A stretch of 64,000 nucleotides of DNA, from NCBI GenBank assembly GCA_963800395.1, contig CAWDBD010000007.1, positions 30,303 to 94,302 of the forward strand, given 5' to 3'. The translations under genes and the position numbers were made by a program. Origin of the DNA: DASSBG01 sp963800395 (GTDB taxonomy: Bacteria; Pseudomonadota; Gammaproteobacteria; Xanthomonadales; Rhodanobacteraceae). Below, piece by piece: positions 18,713 through 28,159 of this stretch (position 1 is its first letter; each line of letters starts with the position of its first letter). The notes below the pieces were generated by a model that saw only the letters and a program-made list of their open reading frames with translations, had not been told where the DNA came from and searched no databases.

Positions 18713-20503
18713 ATGAAGCGATTGTCCATTCTGCTCGCCAGCCTGCTGGCCGCCGCTTTGCCGGGGCTGGCCCAGGCCACCACCACCAGCGAGCAGTTCA
18801 AGGCCATCTACAGCCAGGAGTACGCATGGCGCAGCGGCAAGGGCCCGATACCGAAGGATTTGAAGCTGCCCGACAACCGGCGCCTGGATTCGGTTGATGC
18901 GGCAAGCCAGCAGCAGCGACTGGTGTACTGGCAGGGCGTGCTGAAGCAGCTCGATGCGCTGCCGCTGGACCAGCTGTCGCCGGCTGAACGCATGAATTAC
19001 GCGATCTACCATCGACAGATCGCAAACCGGGTGGCCGATCAGAAGTTCAAGACCTGGCAGATGCCGTTCAACAGCGATTCGGCGTTCTGGTCCGATATTC
19101 ATTACGATCTGGAATCCCCACCGCTGCACACGGCGCAGGACTACGATCATTACCTGGCGCAACTGCAACAGATTCCGGCCTACTTCGATCAGCAGATAGC
19201 CAACATGCGCCTGGGCCTGGCGCGAGGCTTCAGCGTACCGCATGCGGTGCTCAAGGGCCGCGATCTGTCAATCGCTGCGGAAGCCGATCTCGACAAGCCC
19301 ACGGCCAGCCGCTTCTATCAGCCATTCGAGAAACTGCCTGCCGACATCGATGCCGAACAGGCGCAGGCATTGCGCGGTCGGGCGCAGCGCATCATCCGCG
19401 ATCAGGTGATCCCTGCCTATCAGAACTTGCTGGAATTCTTCCGTACCGAGTATGTGCCGCAGGCGCGCAAGACGCTGGCGGCCGAGGATCTGCCCGACGG
19501 CAAGGCCTTCTACCGCCAGCAGATCCGTGCATACACCACCCTGGACGAATCACCCGACGCGATCCACAAGATCGGCCTGGCGCAGGTGGCCAAAATCCAT
19601 GTGGCGATGCTTGATGCCATGAAAGCGGCGGGTTTCCGGGGCAGCTTCGCCGAATTCCTGCATTTCCTGCGCAACGACCCGCAATTCTACGCAAAGACCG
19701 GTCAGGAGCTGCTCGACAAGAGCGCCTGGGTAGCCAAGCGCGTGGATGGCCAGATGTCGCGTTTCTTTGGCCACCTGCCGCGCTCGCGATTCACCATCAA
19801 GCCGGTGCCCGCCTCCATTGCGCCGTATTACACCTCGGGGCGCGGCGGGCCGGACGTGTATCTGGTCAATACCTACGATCTCAAATCGCGACCTCTATTC
19901 AACATGCCGGCGCTGACCCTGCATGAATCGTATCCGGGCCATGCCCTGCAACTGGAGCTGGCGCGCGAGGCCACGGGGCAACCCGAGTTTCGACGTGACG
20001 GATACATCTCCGCCTACGGCGAGGGCTGGGGTCTGTATTCCGAATATCTGGGCAAGGAGATGGGCATCTACGATACGCCGTACAAGCGTTTCGGCTTTCT
20101 CACCTACCAGATGTGGCGCGCCTGTCGGCTGGTGGTCGACACCGGCATCCATCACATGGGCTGGAGCCGGCAGAAGGCGATCGACTACATGCTGGAAAAC
20201 ACGGCACTGAGCCAGCGCGAAGTCGCCAACGAGGTCGATCGCTATATCAGCTGGCCGGGCCAGGCCCTCAGCTACGAGCTCGGATATCTGGAAATCCGCC
20301 GGCTGCGCGCCAGGGCAAGCAAGGCGCTGGGCAAGAAGTTCGATCTGCGCCACTTCCATGACACCGTGCTCTCCACCGGCTCGGTGCCGTTGCCGGTATT
20401 GCGCCAGCGCATTGATCGTTTCATCGCCGAGGGCGGGCCCGAGCCGCACTGGCCATGCCACTGCAAGGACGGCGGGGACACGGACGGCAAGCCCGGCAAG
20501 TGA
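18713..20503 (+). CDS. Secreted DUF885-family putative metallopeptidase
   Basis: This protein of about 596 residues has a clear signal peptide (MKRLSILLASLLAAALPG, cleavage probably after LAQA). The family signature HESYPGH (TLHESYPGHALQLEL, near residue 405) is present; its two His plus Glu are consistent with a zinc site, and the motif EGWGLYSEYLGKEMG follows. DUF885 proteins are widespread in Xanthomonadales and treated as peptidases, but substrates are largely unknown. The start at 18713 is preferred over an in-frame ATG at 18668 because it begins the signal peptide directly. Confidence 0.88.
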   Translation: MKRLSILLASLLAAALPGLAQATTTSEQFKAIYSQEYAWRSGKGPIPKDLKLPDNRRLDSVDAASQQQRLVYWQGVLKQLDALPLDQLSPAERMNYAIYHRQIANRVADQKFKTWQMPFNSDSAFWSDIHYDLESPPLHTAQDYDHYLAQLQQIPAYFDQQIANMRLGLARGFSVPHAVLKGRDLSIAAEADLDKPTASRFYQPFEKLPADIDAEQAQALRGRAQRIIRDQVIPAYQNLLEFFRTEYVPQARKTLAAEDLPDGKAFYRQQIRAYTTLDESPDAIHKIGLAQVAKIHVAMLDAMKAAGFRGSFAEFLHFLRNDPQFYAKTGQELLDKSAWVAKRVDGQMSRFFGHLPRSRFTIKPVPASIAPYYTSGRGGPDVYLVNTYDLKSRPLFNMPALTLHESYPGHALQLELAREATGQPEFRRDGYISAYGEGWGLYSEYLGKEMGIYDTPYKRFGFLTYQMWRACRLVVDTGIHHMGWSRQKAIDYMLENTALSQREVANEVDRYISWPGQALSYELGYLEIRRLRARASKALGKKFDLRHFHDTVLSTGSVPLPVLRQRIDRFIAEGGPEPHWPCHCKDGGDTDGKPGK

Positions 20504-20580
20504 GTCGCCACCAGTCGCGGGAATCTGCGCGGCCCGAACCATTGTGACTATGATGGGCTGCGATCGTCATCGGAGTGCGC

Positions 20581-21252
20581 ATGGATCCTTCAACCTGGCT
20601 TCAACTCCCGGCCACCGTGATGCTGGTGCTGGCGGCGGTGCTGCTGCTGATAACCCTGATGCATGGTGCGGCCTGCCGTCGCCATCTGCGCGGCCGGCGG
20701 CGCGTGCGTGCCGGTGTGCGCTTCTTGCTGGTACTGGTTTTTCTGGCCCTGACCGCGCTGGTGGCGGGTACCGGCTATACGCTGCGAGGTTACCGCTTGC
20801 TGAGTGGTGAAACCCCGGTCATGGACATCAAGGCGCACAAGCTGACCACCGAACAATGGCAATTGCGCCTGGACCTGCCCGGTGGCGAGCAGCGCACGGT
20901 CCGTCTCGAGGGCGATGCCTGGCGCGCCGAGGCCGTGGTTTTGAAATGGAAGCTGCCCGGCGTCCTGGCCGGGCTGCCGCCGGTATACCGCTTTGACCGG
21001 CTCTCCGGCCGCTACGCCGATCCTGACCAGGCATCGATCACGCCGCCAACCGTGGTCACCTTCGAGCACGCGGGCAATTACGACATGTTCCGCCTGGCGC
21101 TGGCGCACCACGACTGGCTGCCCATGGTCGACACGGTTTATGGCAGTGGTGCCTACATGCCGCTGCATGACGGTGCCCGCTACCGCGTCAGCCTGATGCG
21201 TACCGGTGCGCTGGTGGCACGACGCGAGCCGGAGACTGGTTCGCCTGATTGA
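20581..21252 (+). CDS. Conserved-looking membrane-anchored protein of unknown function
   Basis: This 223-residue protein has two N-terminal membrane helices (residues about 10-28, ATVMLVLAAVLLLITLMHG, and about 42-64, VRFLLVLVFLALTALV). They are separated by a short Arg-rich loop and followed by a soluble beta-rich domain on the outer face (WQLRLDLPGGEQRTVRLEG, RFDRLSGRYADPDQAS). Similar xanthomonad genes have been called multidrug efflux proteins, but nothing here supports transport. The ATG at 20581 has GGAG six nt upstream and is preferred over the GTG at 20575. Confidence 0.65.
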   Translation: MDPSTWLQLPATVMLVLAAVLLLITLMHGAACRRHLRGRRRVRAGVRFLLVLVFLALTALVAGTGYTLRGYRLLSGETPVMDIKAHKLTTEQWQLRLDLPGGEQRTVRLEGDAWRAEAVVLKWKLPGVLAGLPPVYRFDRLSGRYADPDQASITPPTVVTFEHAGNYDMFRLALAHHDWLPMVDTVYGSGAYMPLHDGARYRVSLMRTGALVARREPETGSPD

Positions 21253-21285
21253 GTGTCATGCGCTCGGCGGCCCTGCGCATTGCCG

Positions 21286-21786
21286 CTACAAGGGATCATG
21301 GGCTTGCGCGTGGTCGTTGCGCCCGGGCGGTTCGGCAAGTGGCTTCCGGTAGCGCCTGGCATCAGCGCCATCTTCGTAATAGGCCGGGCGCAGATCACGC
21401 AGCGTGTAGCCGGCCTGCTCGTACAGCCTGATCGCCCGCGGGTTGCCGCTGTGCACCTCTAGCCGCATCTCGTTGCAGCCGTGTTCAACGGCCGAGCGCT
21501 CGGCCGCGGTCAGCAGCGTCTGCCCCAAACCCCGGCCTTGCGCCTGCGCCGAGACCACCAGGGAATACAGTCGCGCCACCCGGCTTCGACGGCGGAAAAA
21601 CACCACTGCATCACCCAGCAGCAGCGTGTCCTCGCTGGCGACCAGCACAGCGGCCGAGGCACTGCGTATATGTCGCGCCAACTGTCTTCGACTGAGCCGA
21701 TCGCTGCTGAAACTGCGCTGCTCGAGATCGACCAGGGCGTCCAGATCAGTGGGTACGGCACAACGGATGGTGAACGTGGTCGTCAC
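21286..21786 (-). CDS. GNAT family N-acetyltransferase
   Basis: This acyltransferase of about 166 residues has the GNAT acetyl-CoA-binding pattern: LYSLVVSAQAQGRGLGQTLL (motif A, Q/RGxG), MRLEVHSGNPRAIRLYEQAGY (motif B) and a C-terminal Arg/Asp-rich strand. The GTG at 21786 starts a TTTFTIRCAVPTDL N-terminus typical of RimI-like enzymes; an in-frame upstream start would overlap the divergent neighbour. It is divergent from the RimK-like ATP-grasp gene. GNATs are repeatedly found beside RLAN-type RimK-like ligases in other genomes. Confidence 0.82.
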   Translation of the reverse strand: MTTTFTIRCAVPTDLDALVDLEQRSFSSDRLSRRQLARHIRSASAAVLVASEDTLLLGDAVVFFRRRSRVARLYSLVVSAQAQGRGLGQTLLTAAERSAVEHGCNEMRLEVHSGNPRAIRLYEQAGYTLRDLRPAYYEDGADARRYRKPLAEPPGRNDHAQAHDPL

Positions 21787-21862
21787 AGCGCGAGCGTAGT
21801 CCTTGCTAGGTGGCCGGGCAAGCCGCAGAATCGGGACCTTCGCCGGTCGCATGGGCCATCTG

Positions 21863-23341
21863 ATGACGCGTTTGCTGATTGTTGTTGAAAAGGAGTCCGA
21901 CTGGGGCTCGTACTATCCATCGGACAACGTGGTCACGGCCGGTGACTATCTGCGCGACACCAGCATTCACGATGAGCGCACCCAGGTCATCAACCTGTGT
22001 CGCAGCTACCGCTATCTGGGCAGCGGCTACTACGTCTCCCTGCTGGCCGAGGCCCGAGGGCACCGCGTCTTGCCCTCGGTGCGTACCATCAACGACTTGC
22101 GCGGACGCGCCCTGTACGCGCTGGACATACAGGATCTGAACCAGAAGCTCGGTCGTTTTCTGCCCGCCGGTGGCGAGGACATCACCGACCTCAGCATTCT
22201 GGTCTACTTTGGTCAGACATCCCATCCCAGCCTCGCGGATCTGGCTCGGCAGGTGTTCGAGCTATTTCCCTGCCCCTTGCTGCAGATTGAATTTCATCGT
22301 GACCGAAGCTGGCGGATCGGCCGCATAAAGCCGATGGGTCTGGACAGCCTGGTGGACGATCAGGAAGATGCCTTCGCGCAGGCGCTGGATCACTATTCGC
22401 GCAAGATATGGCGGACGCCGCGACGACGCAGACAGTTCCGGTTTGACCTGGCAATGCTGTGCGATGCGGACGAGGAAATGCCGCCATCGGACCGCATGGC
22501 GTTGAAGCACTTCGTCGCTGCCGGGCGCGAACTGGGAATCGACGTCGACACCATTGGTCGTGGCGACTTCCAGCGACTGGCCGAGTACGACGGCCTGTTC
22601 ATTCGCACCACAACGGCAATTGACCATTTCACCTACCGCTTTGCACATCGTGCCGAGAAGGAGGGACTGGTCGTGATTGACGATCCGCTGTCGATACTGC
22701 GCTGTACCAACAAGATCTACCTGCACGACCTGTTGCGTGCACACCGCGTGGCCGTACCGCGTGGCGAAATCGTGCATCACCGCGATGAGCAGCAGCTTGA
22801 ATCGCTGCCCGAGCGCCTGGGTCTGCCGTTGGTGTTGAAGATCCCTGATGGTTCGTTTTCGCGGGGCGTCATCAAGGTCGAATCAATGGACGAGTTGCGC
22901 CGTGGTGCAAGCGAATTGTTCCAGCGGAGCGAGCTGCTGATCGCCCAGGAGTACCTCTACACGGAATACGACTGGCGCATCGGCGTGCTCAACAATCGCG
23001 CCCTGTATGCCTGCCGCTATTTCATGTCACGTGGTCACTGGCAGATCTACAACCATGCCGCGGGCGGCGCGCAGCGCAGTGGCGATTTCGAGTGCGTGGA
23101 CCTTGCCGACACTCCGCCGAAAGTATTGAAGCTGGCCCTGCGCGCCACGCGCCTTATCGGCAACGGCCTGTACGGTGTCGACATCAAGCAATCCGGCAAG
23201 ACCTGCGTGGTCATTGAGGTCAACGACAATCCATCGATTGACGCCGGTGTCGAGGATGGCAAGCTGGGCAAGCAGCTCTATCTCGACATCATGGCCGAAT
23301 TTCTTCGACGCATGGCCGCCCGCGGCCTCGCGATGCACTGA
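21863..23341 (+). CDS. RimK-like ATP-grasp ligase with an N-terminal RLAN-type domain
   Basis: This protein of about 492 residues starts MTRLLIVVEKESDWGSYYPS, the RLAN domain characteristic of a subgroup of RimK-like ligases, and the C-terminal half is an ATP-grasp fold. The adenine/ATP site is seen as LPLVLKIPDGSFSRGVIKVES and LLIAQEYLYTEYDWRIGVLN, and the metal/carboxylate residues in CVVIEVNDNPSIDAGVED. Such enzymes join amino acids to peptides or proteins; the product here is unknown. The start at 21863 is chosen because it starts the domain directly; the 20 upstream in-frame residues are Arg/Gly-rich and overlap the promoter region. Confidence 0.85.
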   Translation: MTRLLIVVEKESDWGSYYPSDNVVTAGDYLRDTSIHDERTQVINLCRSYRYLGSGYYVSLLAEARGHRVLPSVRTINDLRGRALYALDIQDLNQKLGRFLPAGGEDITDLSILVYFGQTSHPSLADLARQVFELFPCPLLQIEFHRDRSWRIGRIKPMGLDSLVDDQEDAFAQALDHYSRKIWRTPRRRRQFRFDLAMLCDADEEMPPSDRMALKHFVAAGRELGIDVDTIGRGDFQRLAEYDGLFIRTTTAIDHFTYRFAHRAEKEGLVVIDDPLSILRCTNKIYLHDLLRAHRVAVPRGEIVHHRDEQQLESLPERLGLPLVLKIPDGSFSRGVIKVESMDELRRGASELFQRSELLIAQEYLYTEYDWRIGVLNNRALYACRYFMSRGHWQIYNHAAGGAQRSGDFECVDLADTPPKVLKLALRATRLIGNGLYGVDIKQSGKTCVVIEVNDNPSIDAGVEDGKLGKQLYLDIMAEFLRRMAARGLAMH

Positions 23342-23538
23342 TCACGGCGGCTGCCGCTTTCCAGCCGTGCCGGCATCAGCAGCATCAGCAAGGGTGCACA
23401 GAGCAACCAGTAGATCCCGCTCCAGCCCAGCAAGGTGCTGTCGGTTGATGCGGGTACAAGCAGGGCCAGCGCGGTGCCGGCGACCAGCCAACCCAGCACA
23501 ATGTGTCGGCGGAAACGGCTATTCCTGGTGTGGTTCAC
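23278..23538 (-). CDS. Small two-helix membrane protein, hypothetical
   Basis: This predicted product has about 86 residues with two hydrophobic segments (HIVLGWLVAGTALALLVPAS and GWSGIYWLLCAPLLMLLMPA) separated by a short polar turn and followed by an Arg-rich tail. A GTG at 23538 is preceded by GGAG at a 6-nt spacing. Its 3' part overlaps the antisense end of the RimK-like gene by 64 bp, so the last third may be coding only by chance. I recognise no family. Confidence 0.5.
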   Translation of the reverse strand: MNHTRNSRFRRHIVLGWLVAGTALALLVPASTDSTLLGWSGIYWLLCAPLLMLLMPARLESGSRRDQCIARPRAAMRRRNSAMMSR

Positions 23539-23639
23539 GGACTTCTCCAATGGACGGCAGGGAGTTCATCGTCCGGGGCCTGCGTCTCACCGGCTGCGAC
23601 CGCTACAATTCGGGGTACTTCCCCACCCGCGAGCGTTCC

Positions 23640-24467
23640 ATGCACAGCCAAGAAGCCCGCTTGATTCTGTTTGGCCATCCCGTTGCGCATTCCCTGTCGC
23701 CGCGCATTCAGCAGGCCTTCGCCGCGCAGTGCGGGGTGCGGCTCGACTACGCCTGTCAGGATGTGGGCGCCGATGAATTCGCCAGCCGGGTACGCGAGTT
23801 CTTTGCCGCTGGAGGGCATGGTGCCAATGTCACCGTGCCGCACAAGCGGGCTGCATTCGAGCTGGCTGACGAAGCCAGCGAAGCGGCGCTTCGCGCCGGC
23901 GTGGCCAATGTGCTGCTGCATGAAGAGCACGGACGGATTCTCGCCGACAACACCGATGGCAGCGGTTTGCTGGCAGACCTGATCGGGCGTCGTGGTCTGA
24001 CACTGGCGGGCATGCACGTATTGCTGCTGGGCGCCGGGGGTGCGGCGCACGGCGTGGTCGGGCCGCTGCTGGAAGCCGGCATCGAGTCCCTGCAGATTGC
24101 CAATCGCACGCAGTCCCGGGCGCGGGCGCTGGCCGATGAACTGGATGAGCGCGTGCAGGCTGTCGCCATGGAATCACTGGCGGCACTGGAATCGTTTGAC
24201 CTGATCGTGAATGCCACCTCGGCCGGTCACCAGCAGCAGTCGCTCGAGCTGCCGCAGTCGCTGGTGGATCGCAACACCGCCTGTTGCGATCTTTCCTATG
24301 GCGCCGCCGCTGCCGCGTTCGTGCATTGGGCCGGGCAGGCCGGCAGCACAGAGGTCTTTGACGGCCTGGGGATGCTTGTTGAAACCGCCGCCGACAGCTT
24401 CGAGCTGTGGTTCGACCAGCGCCCCGATACCGAACCGGTCTTCCGCCAGATGAGCCGGGACGGCTAG
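23640..24467 (+). CDS. aroE: Shikimate dehydrogenase (NADP-dependent)
   Basis: This 275-residue enzyme reduces 3-dehydroshikimate to shikimate in aromatic amino-acid biosynthesis. The substrate-binding FGHPVAHSLSPRIQQAF, GANVTVPHK (catalytic Lys in VPHK), ADNTDGSGLLADL, the NADP loop LLLGAGGAAHGVVGPL, and NRTQSRARALA are all in place. The start ATG at 23640 begins MHSQEARLILFGHP directly; the frame is open far upstream but not conserved. A TACAAT hexamer lies about 35 bp upstream. Confidence 0.96.
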   Translation: MHSQEARLILFGHPVAHSLSPRIQQAFAAQCGVRLDYACQDVGADEFASRVREFFAAGGHGANVTVPHKRAAFELADEASEAALRAGVANVLLHEEHGRILADNTDGSGLLADLIGRRGLTLAGMHVLLLGAGGAAHGVVGPLLEAGIESLQIANRTQSRARALADELDERVQAVAMESLAALESFDLIVNATSAGHQQQSLELPQSLVDRNTACCDLSYGAAAAAFVHWAGQAGSTEVFDGLGMLVETAADSFELWFDQRPDTEPVFRQMSRDG

Positions 24468-24498
24468 GATCCTGGGCGCAGTTCGGCGTGTTGCAAAC

Positions 24499-25041
24499 CT
24501 ATGATTCGAGCGCAGCGAGGTAGCGATTCTTCAGTCGCACGTAGTGGGCGGCGGAGTATTCGATCTGCTCGATTTCTGCAGGCGACAAGGAGCGAACGCG
24601 ACGCGCGGGGCTGCCAAGCCACAACTCGCCTTCGCCGACCTGCGTGCCGGGCGTGACCAGGGCGTCGGCGCCGACCAGGCTGTGCCGGCCGATGACAGCG
24701 CCATCAAGCACCGTCACCCGCATGCCTACCAGGCAGTCGTTGGCAATCGTGCAGGCGTGGATCACCGCGCCGTGGCCCACCGTGACGCCCTCGCCGATCA
24801 CGCAGGCCCGGCCACCGGGCGTATATGGCCCGTCGTGGGTCACATGCACGATGCTGCCGTCCTGGATATTGCTGCGGGCACCGACTTCGATGTGCTCGAC
24901 GTCGCCGCGCAGCACCGCACCCGGCCAGATCGAAACGTCGCGCCCCAGCGACACCGCGCCGATGACGCACGCCGCTTCATCCACGTACACACCCTCGGCA
25001 AGCGCGGGCACCTTGTCTTCGAATTCACGCAGCGTTTTCAT
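24499..25041 (-). CDS. Gamma-carbonic anhydrase-like hexapeptide-repeat protein (YrdA family)
   Basis: This 180-residue left-handed beta-helix protein has tandem hexapeptide turns such as VIGAVSLGRDVSIWPGAVL, VIGEGVTVGHGAVIHACTI and CLVGMRVTVLDGAVIG. Three His residues in HVTHDG and VGHGAVIHAC match the zinc ligands of gamma-class carbonic anhydrases and the YrdA/CaiE relatives. Whether it hydrates CO2 or is an acyltransferase-like relative is not decidable. The start MKTLREFEDK at 25041 is standard for the family; upstream in-frame sequence is unlike it. Confidence 0.88.
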   Translation of the reverse strand: MKTLREFEDKVPALAEGVYVDEAACVIGAVSLGRDVSIWPGAVLRGDVEHIEVGARSNIQDGSIVHVTHDGPYTPGGRACVIGEGVTVGHGAVIHACTIANDCLVGMRVTVLDGAVIGRHSLVGADALVTPGTQVGEGELWLGSPARRVRSLSPAEIEQIEYSAAHYVRLKNRYLAALES

Positions 25042-25252
25042 GCCTGGAGTGTAGCCGACAGCGCGCAGCGCAGGCGCTGACATCGGATACGTTGCTCGGC
25101 GCACGGATTGACATGCGCGGCAAGCGATACCCGCCGTTTTCGCGGCATGACCCAGCTGTGGCCAGAGGAGGGCGGGCATCAGTGCCGCCAGGCCATGACA
25201 CTTGCAAGCGCCGTCCCTTGCATTTGTTGCCCTACACCGCCACCTTGCGTGC

Positions 25253-27325
25253 ATGGATCAGACAAGCGCACATGCCATGAACCCTGGTGACACCGCCCAT
25301 TCAATCGACTTGCCGGATTTTGCCGTCCTGCAGCCGGATCAGGTTATGCCGGCCGTCAAGCAGGCCCTGGCCGACTACCAGCAGGGAATCGACGACCTGA
25401 CCGGTAGCGCTGACGGCAAGGATTTTGATAGCGTCATGCTGGCGTGGGAGCGCCTGCAGCGGCAGCTGGACATGGTGTGGGCCCCGATCTCGCACCTGCA
25501 CTCGGTGGCCGACAATCCGCAGTTGCGCAAGGCGCATGCCGATGCCGAGGCGCTGATCAGCGACTTTGCCGCGCGCCTGGGTCAGAACCGGCAGTTGTTT
25601 GAAGCGGTTGAGGCCGTCGCCAGCGCAGAACAGGAGCTGACCACCGAACAGCGCGCCCTGGTCGAGCATGCCCTGCGTGATTTCCGTCTGTCCGGTGTGG
25701 CGCTGGACGAGCCGGCGCGCTCGCGCTTCCGCCAGATTGCCAACCAGCTGTCCCGGCTCGGCACCGAGTTTGCCAATGCGGTGCTGGACGCGACCGAATC
25801 GTGGCAGGAACACATCGTCGATGAACGCGATCTGGCGGGCCTGCCCGACTCGGCTCGCGACATCCTGCGTGCCTATGCCGAGGAACAGGATCTGGCCGGC
25901 TATTTGGTCACCCTGCGCCAGCCTTCGGTGCAAGCCGTGCTGACGCATGCGGATGATCGCGACCTGCGCGAGAAAGTGTATTGGGCCTACCAGACACGTG
26001 CATCCGACCAGGGGCCGCAGGCCGGGCGTTTCGACAATTCCGAGCGCATTGCCGAGATCCTGTCCTTGCGCCATGAAGCGGCCCGGCTGCTGGGCTTCGA
26101 CAATGCCGCCAGCGAATCGCTGGCCACCAAGATGGCGCAGTCGCCGCACGAGGTGCTGGAGTTCGAGCAGGATCTCGCCGCCCGAGCCAGGCCAGTAGCC
26201 GAGCGTGAACTGACTGAATTGCGCCGCTTTGCCGCCGAGCATCTGGGCCTGGACAATCTGGAAGCCTGGGATATCGCCTACGCGTCGGAAAAGCTGCGCC
26301 GGCAGACCTTCGATCTGGATGAAGAGCAGCTCAAGCCCTACTTCCCGCTGCCCACGGTCAAGTCAGGCATGTTTGCACTGGCCGAGCGCCTGTATGGCAT
26401 CCGGCTTGTTCGCCGCGATGACGTGTCGGTGTGGCACGCCGATGTGGAGTACTGGGACGTGCTCGATGGCGACGGCACCGTGATTGCCGGCCTGTACCTT
26501 GATCTGGTCGCGCGCAGCGGCAAGCGCGGTGGTGCGTGGATGGATGTGTGCCGCGACCGCTTCGCGGACGACCAGACCCGCCAGGTACCCGTGGCCTTTC
26601 TGACCTGCAATTTTGCTCCACCGGGGGAGACCCGGCCGGCCTTGCTGGGCCATGACGACGTGCTGACCCTGCTGCACGAATTCGGCCACAGCCTGCATCA
26701 CATGCTGACCGAGGTGAACCTGCCCTCGATTGGCGGCATCAACGGCGTCGAATGGGATGCGGTGGAGCTGCCCAGCCAGTTCATGGAGAACTTCGGCTGG
26801 AATCGCGACGCACTGGCCCTGTTGTCCGGCCACTGGCAAAGCGGCGAAAAACTGCCCGAGGAGCTGTTTCGGCGGATGCTTGCGGCGCGTCACTACCATG
26901 CCGGCCTGTTCCTGCTGCGCCAGCTTGAATTTGGCCTTTTCGATTTTCACCTGCACCTGGACTATCAGCCTGACAACCCGCCCGCACCCATGGCGGTGCT
27001 GGAAAAGGTGCGGCGTCAGGTCAGCGTGCTGCACCCGCCCGCCTGGCAGCGCTTCCCGCACGGCTTCACGCATATCTTCGCGGGCGGCTATGCCGCCGGC
27101 TACTACAGCTACCTGTGGGCCGAATTGCTGTCCGCCGACGTGTTTTCCGAGTTCGAGCAGCACGGCGTCATCGACCCGGCTACCGGCGCCCGATTCCGCA
27201 ACGAAGTACTGGCCGTCGGGGCCAGCCGACCGGCGATGCAGAGCTTCATCGCCTTTCGCGGCCGTGAGCCGCGTGCCGAGGCCCTGCTGGCCAGCTACGG
27301 GCTGGCCGAGCAGGCTGCGGATTGA
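25253..27325 (+). CDS. prlC: Oligopeptidase A (M3 family)
   Basis: This zinc metallopeptidase of about 690 residues cleaves short peptides, including signal-peptide fragments, in the cytoplasm. The active-site motif LLHEFGHSLHHML (HEFGH) lies near residue 475, and the downstream VEWDAVELPSQFMENF supplies the third zinc-ligand Glu region. The C-terminal FAGGYAAGYYSYLWAELL matches M3A enzymes. The ATG at 25253 or one at 25277 are both plausible starts; both precede the conserved IDLPDFAVLQPDQVMPAV. It is divergent from the gamma-CA-like gene. Confidence 0.95.
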   Translation: MDQTSAHAMNPGDTAHSIDLPDFAVLQPDQVMPAVKQALADYQQGIDDLTGSADGKDFDSVMLAWERLQRQLDMVWAPISHLHSVADNPQLRKAHADAEALISDFAARLGQNRQLFEAVEAVASAEQELTTEQRALVEHALRDFRLSGVALDEPARSRFRQIANQLSRLGTEFANAVLDATESWQEHIVDERDLAGLPDSARDILRAYAEEQDLAGYLVTLRQPSVQAVLTHADDRDLREKVYWAYQTRASDQGPQAGRFDNSERIAEILSLRHEAARLLGFDNAASESLATKMAQSPHEVLEFEQDLAARARPVAERELTELRRFAAEHLGLDNLEAWDIAYASEKLRRQTFDLDEEQLKPYFPLPTVKSGMFALAERLYGIRLVRRDDVSVWHADVEYWDVLDGDGTVIAGLYLDLVARSGKRGGAWMDVCRDRFADDQTRQVPVAFLTCNFAPPGETRPALLGHDDVLTLLHEFGHSLHHMLTEVNLPSIGGINGVEWDAVELPSQFMENFGWNRDALALLSGHWQSGEKLPEELFRRMLAARHYHAGLFLLRQLEFGLFDFHLHLDYQPDNPPAPMAVLEKVRRQVSVLHPPAWQRFPHGFTHIFAGGYAAGYYSYLWAELLSADVFSEFEQHGVIDPATGARFRNEVLAVGASRPAMQSFIAFRGREPRAEALLASYGLAEQAAD

Positions 27326-27373
27326 TCAGCCGGCCTGGCCAGACCCGGGTGGTGTCGCGGCGACCCTGCCACC

Positions 27374-27385
27374 TACAATGACCCC
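27374..27385 (+). promoter_or_regulatory. TACAAT -10 hexamer placed for a leaderless xthA transcript
   Basis: TACAAT (27374-27379, five of six -10 bases) is followed by exactly six bases before the ATG, which would put transcription start at the A of the start codon. No strong -35 and no Shine-Dalgarno sequence are visible. The same arrangement precedes ubiE at 29249-29260. Confidence 0.35.
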
Positions 27386-28159
27386 ATGAAAATTGCCTCC
27401 TGGAACGTCAACTCGCTGAAAGTCCGCCTGCCGCACCTGTTGCGGTGGCTGGATGAGTCCGAACCTGACATCGTGGCCTTGCAGGAAACCAAGACCGAGG
27501 ACCTGTACTTCCCGGTGTTGGAGTTGGCCGAGGCCGGGTACCTGTGCGTCTACGCCGGGCAGAAAACCTACAATGGCGTGGCCATTCTCGCGCGCCAGCG
27601 TCCGCAGGACGTCGTTACCGACATTCCCGGTCTGGACGATCCGGCACGACGCATTGTGGCGGCCACGGTCGGCGACTTGCGCATCGTCAACCTGTACGTG
27701 GTCAACGGCAAGGCCGTGGGCGACGAAAAATACGAGCACAAGCTCGAGTGGCTGGCGCGGGTGCGCGATTTTCTCGCCGACGAACTGACACGCCACCCGA
27801 AGCTGGTGGTACTTGGCGATTTCAATATCGCCCCCGAGGACCGCGACGTATACGATCCCGAAGCATGGCACGAGCGTATCCTGTGCTCGACGCCGGAACG
27901 CGAGGCCCTGGGCAGGATCACCGAGCTGGGTTTGCACGACAGTTATCGGCTTTTTCATGACGAGGACGGCCAATTCAGCTGGTGGGACTACCGTCAGGCC
28001 GCGCACGACCGCAATCATGGTTTGCGCATTGACCTGGTTCTGCTATCCGAAGCCTTGAAAAAAGTCGTCGAAGACGCCAGCATTGACTTCGAGCCCCGCA
28101 GTTGGGAACGCCCTTCCGATCACACCCCGGTAACCGTGCAATTGAGCCAGACCGAATGA
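27386..28159 (+). CDS. xthA: Exodeoxyribonuclease III
   Basis: This 257-residue Mg-dependent AP endonuclease and 3'-5' exonuclease acts in base-excision repair. The metal and catalytic motifs KIASWNVNSLKVRL, ALQETK (Glu), LVVLGDFNIAPEDRDV, GQFSWWDYR and the C-terminal PSDHTPVTVQL (catalytic His) are all visible. The reading frame is intact. The stop codon overlaps the start of the next gene by ATGA, so the two are probably translationally coupled. Confidence 0.96.
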   Translation: MKIASWNVNSLKVRLPHLLRWLDESEPDIVALQETKTEDLYFPVLELAEAGYLCVYAGQKTYNGVAILARQRPQDVVTDIPGLDDPARRIVAATVGDLRIVNLYVVNGKAVGDEKYEHKLEWLARVRDFLADELTRHPKLVVLGDFNIAPEDRDVYDPEAWHERILCSTPEREALGRITELGLHDSYRLFHDEDGQFSWWDYRQAAHDRNHGLRIDLVLLSEALKKVVEDASIDFEPRSWERPSDHTPVTVQLSQTE

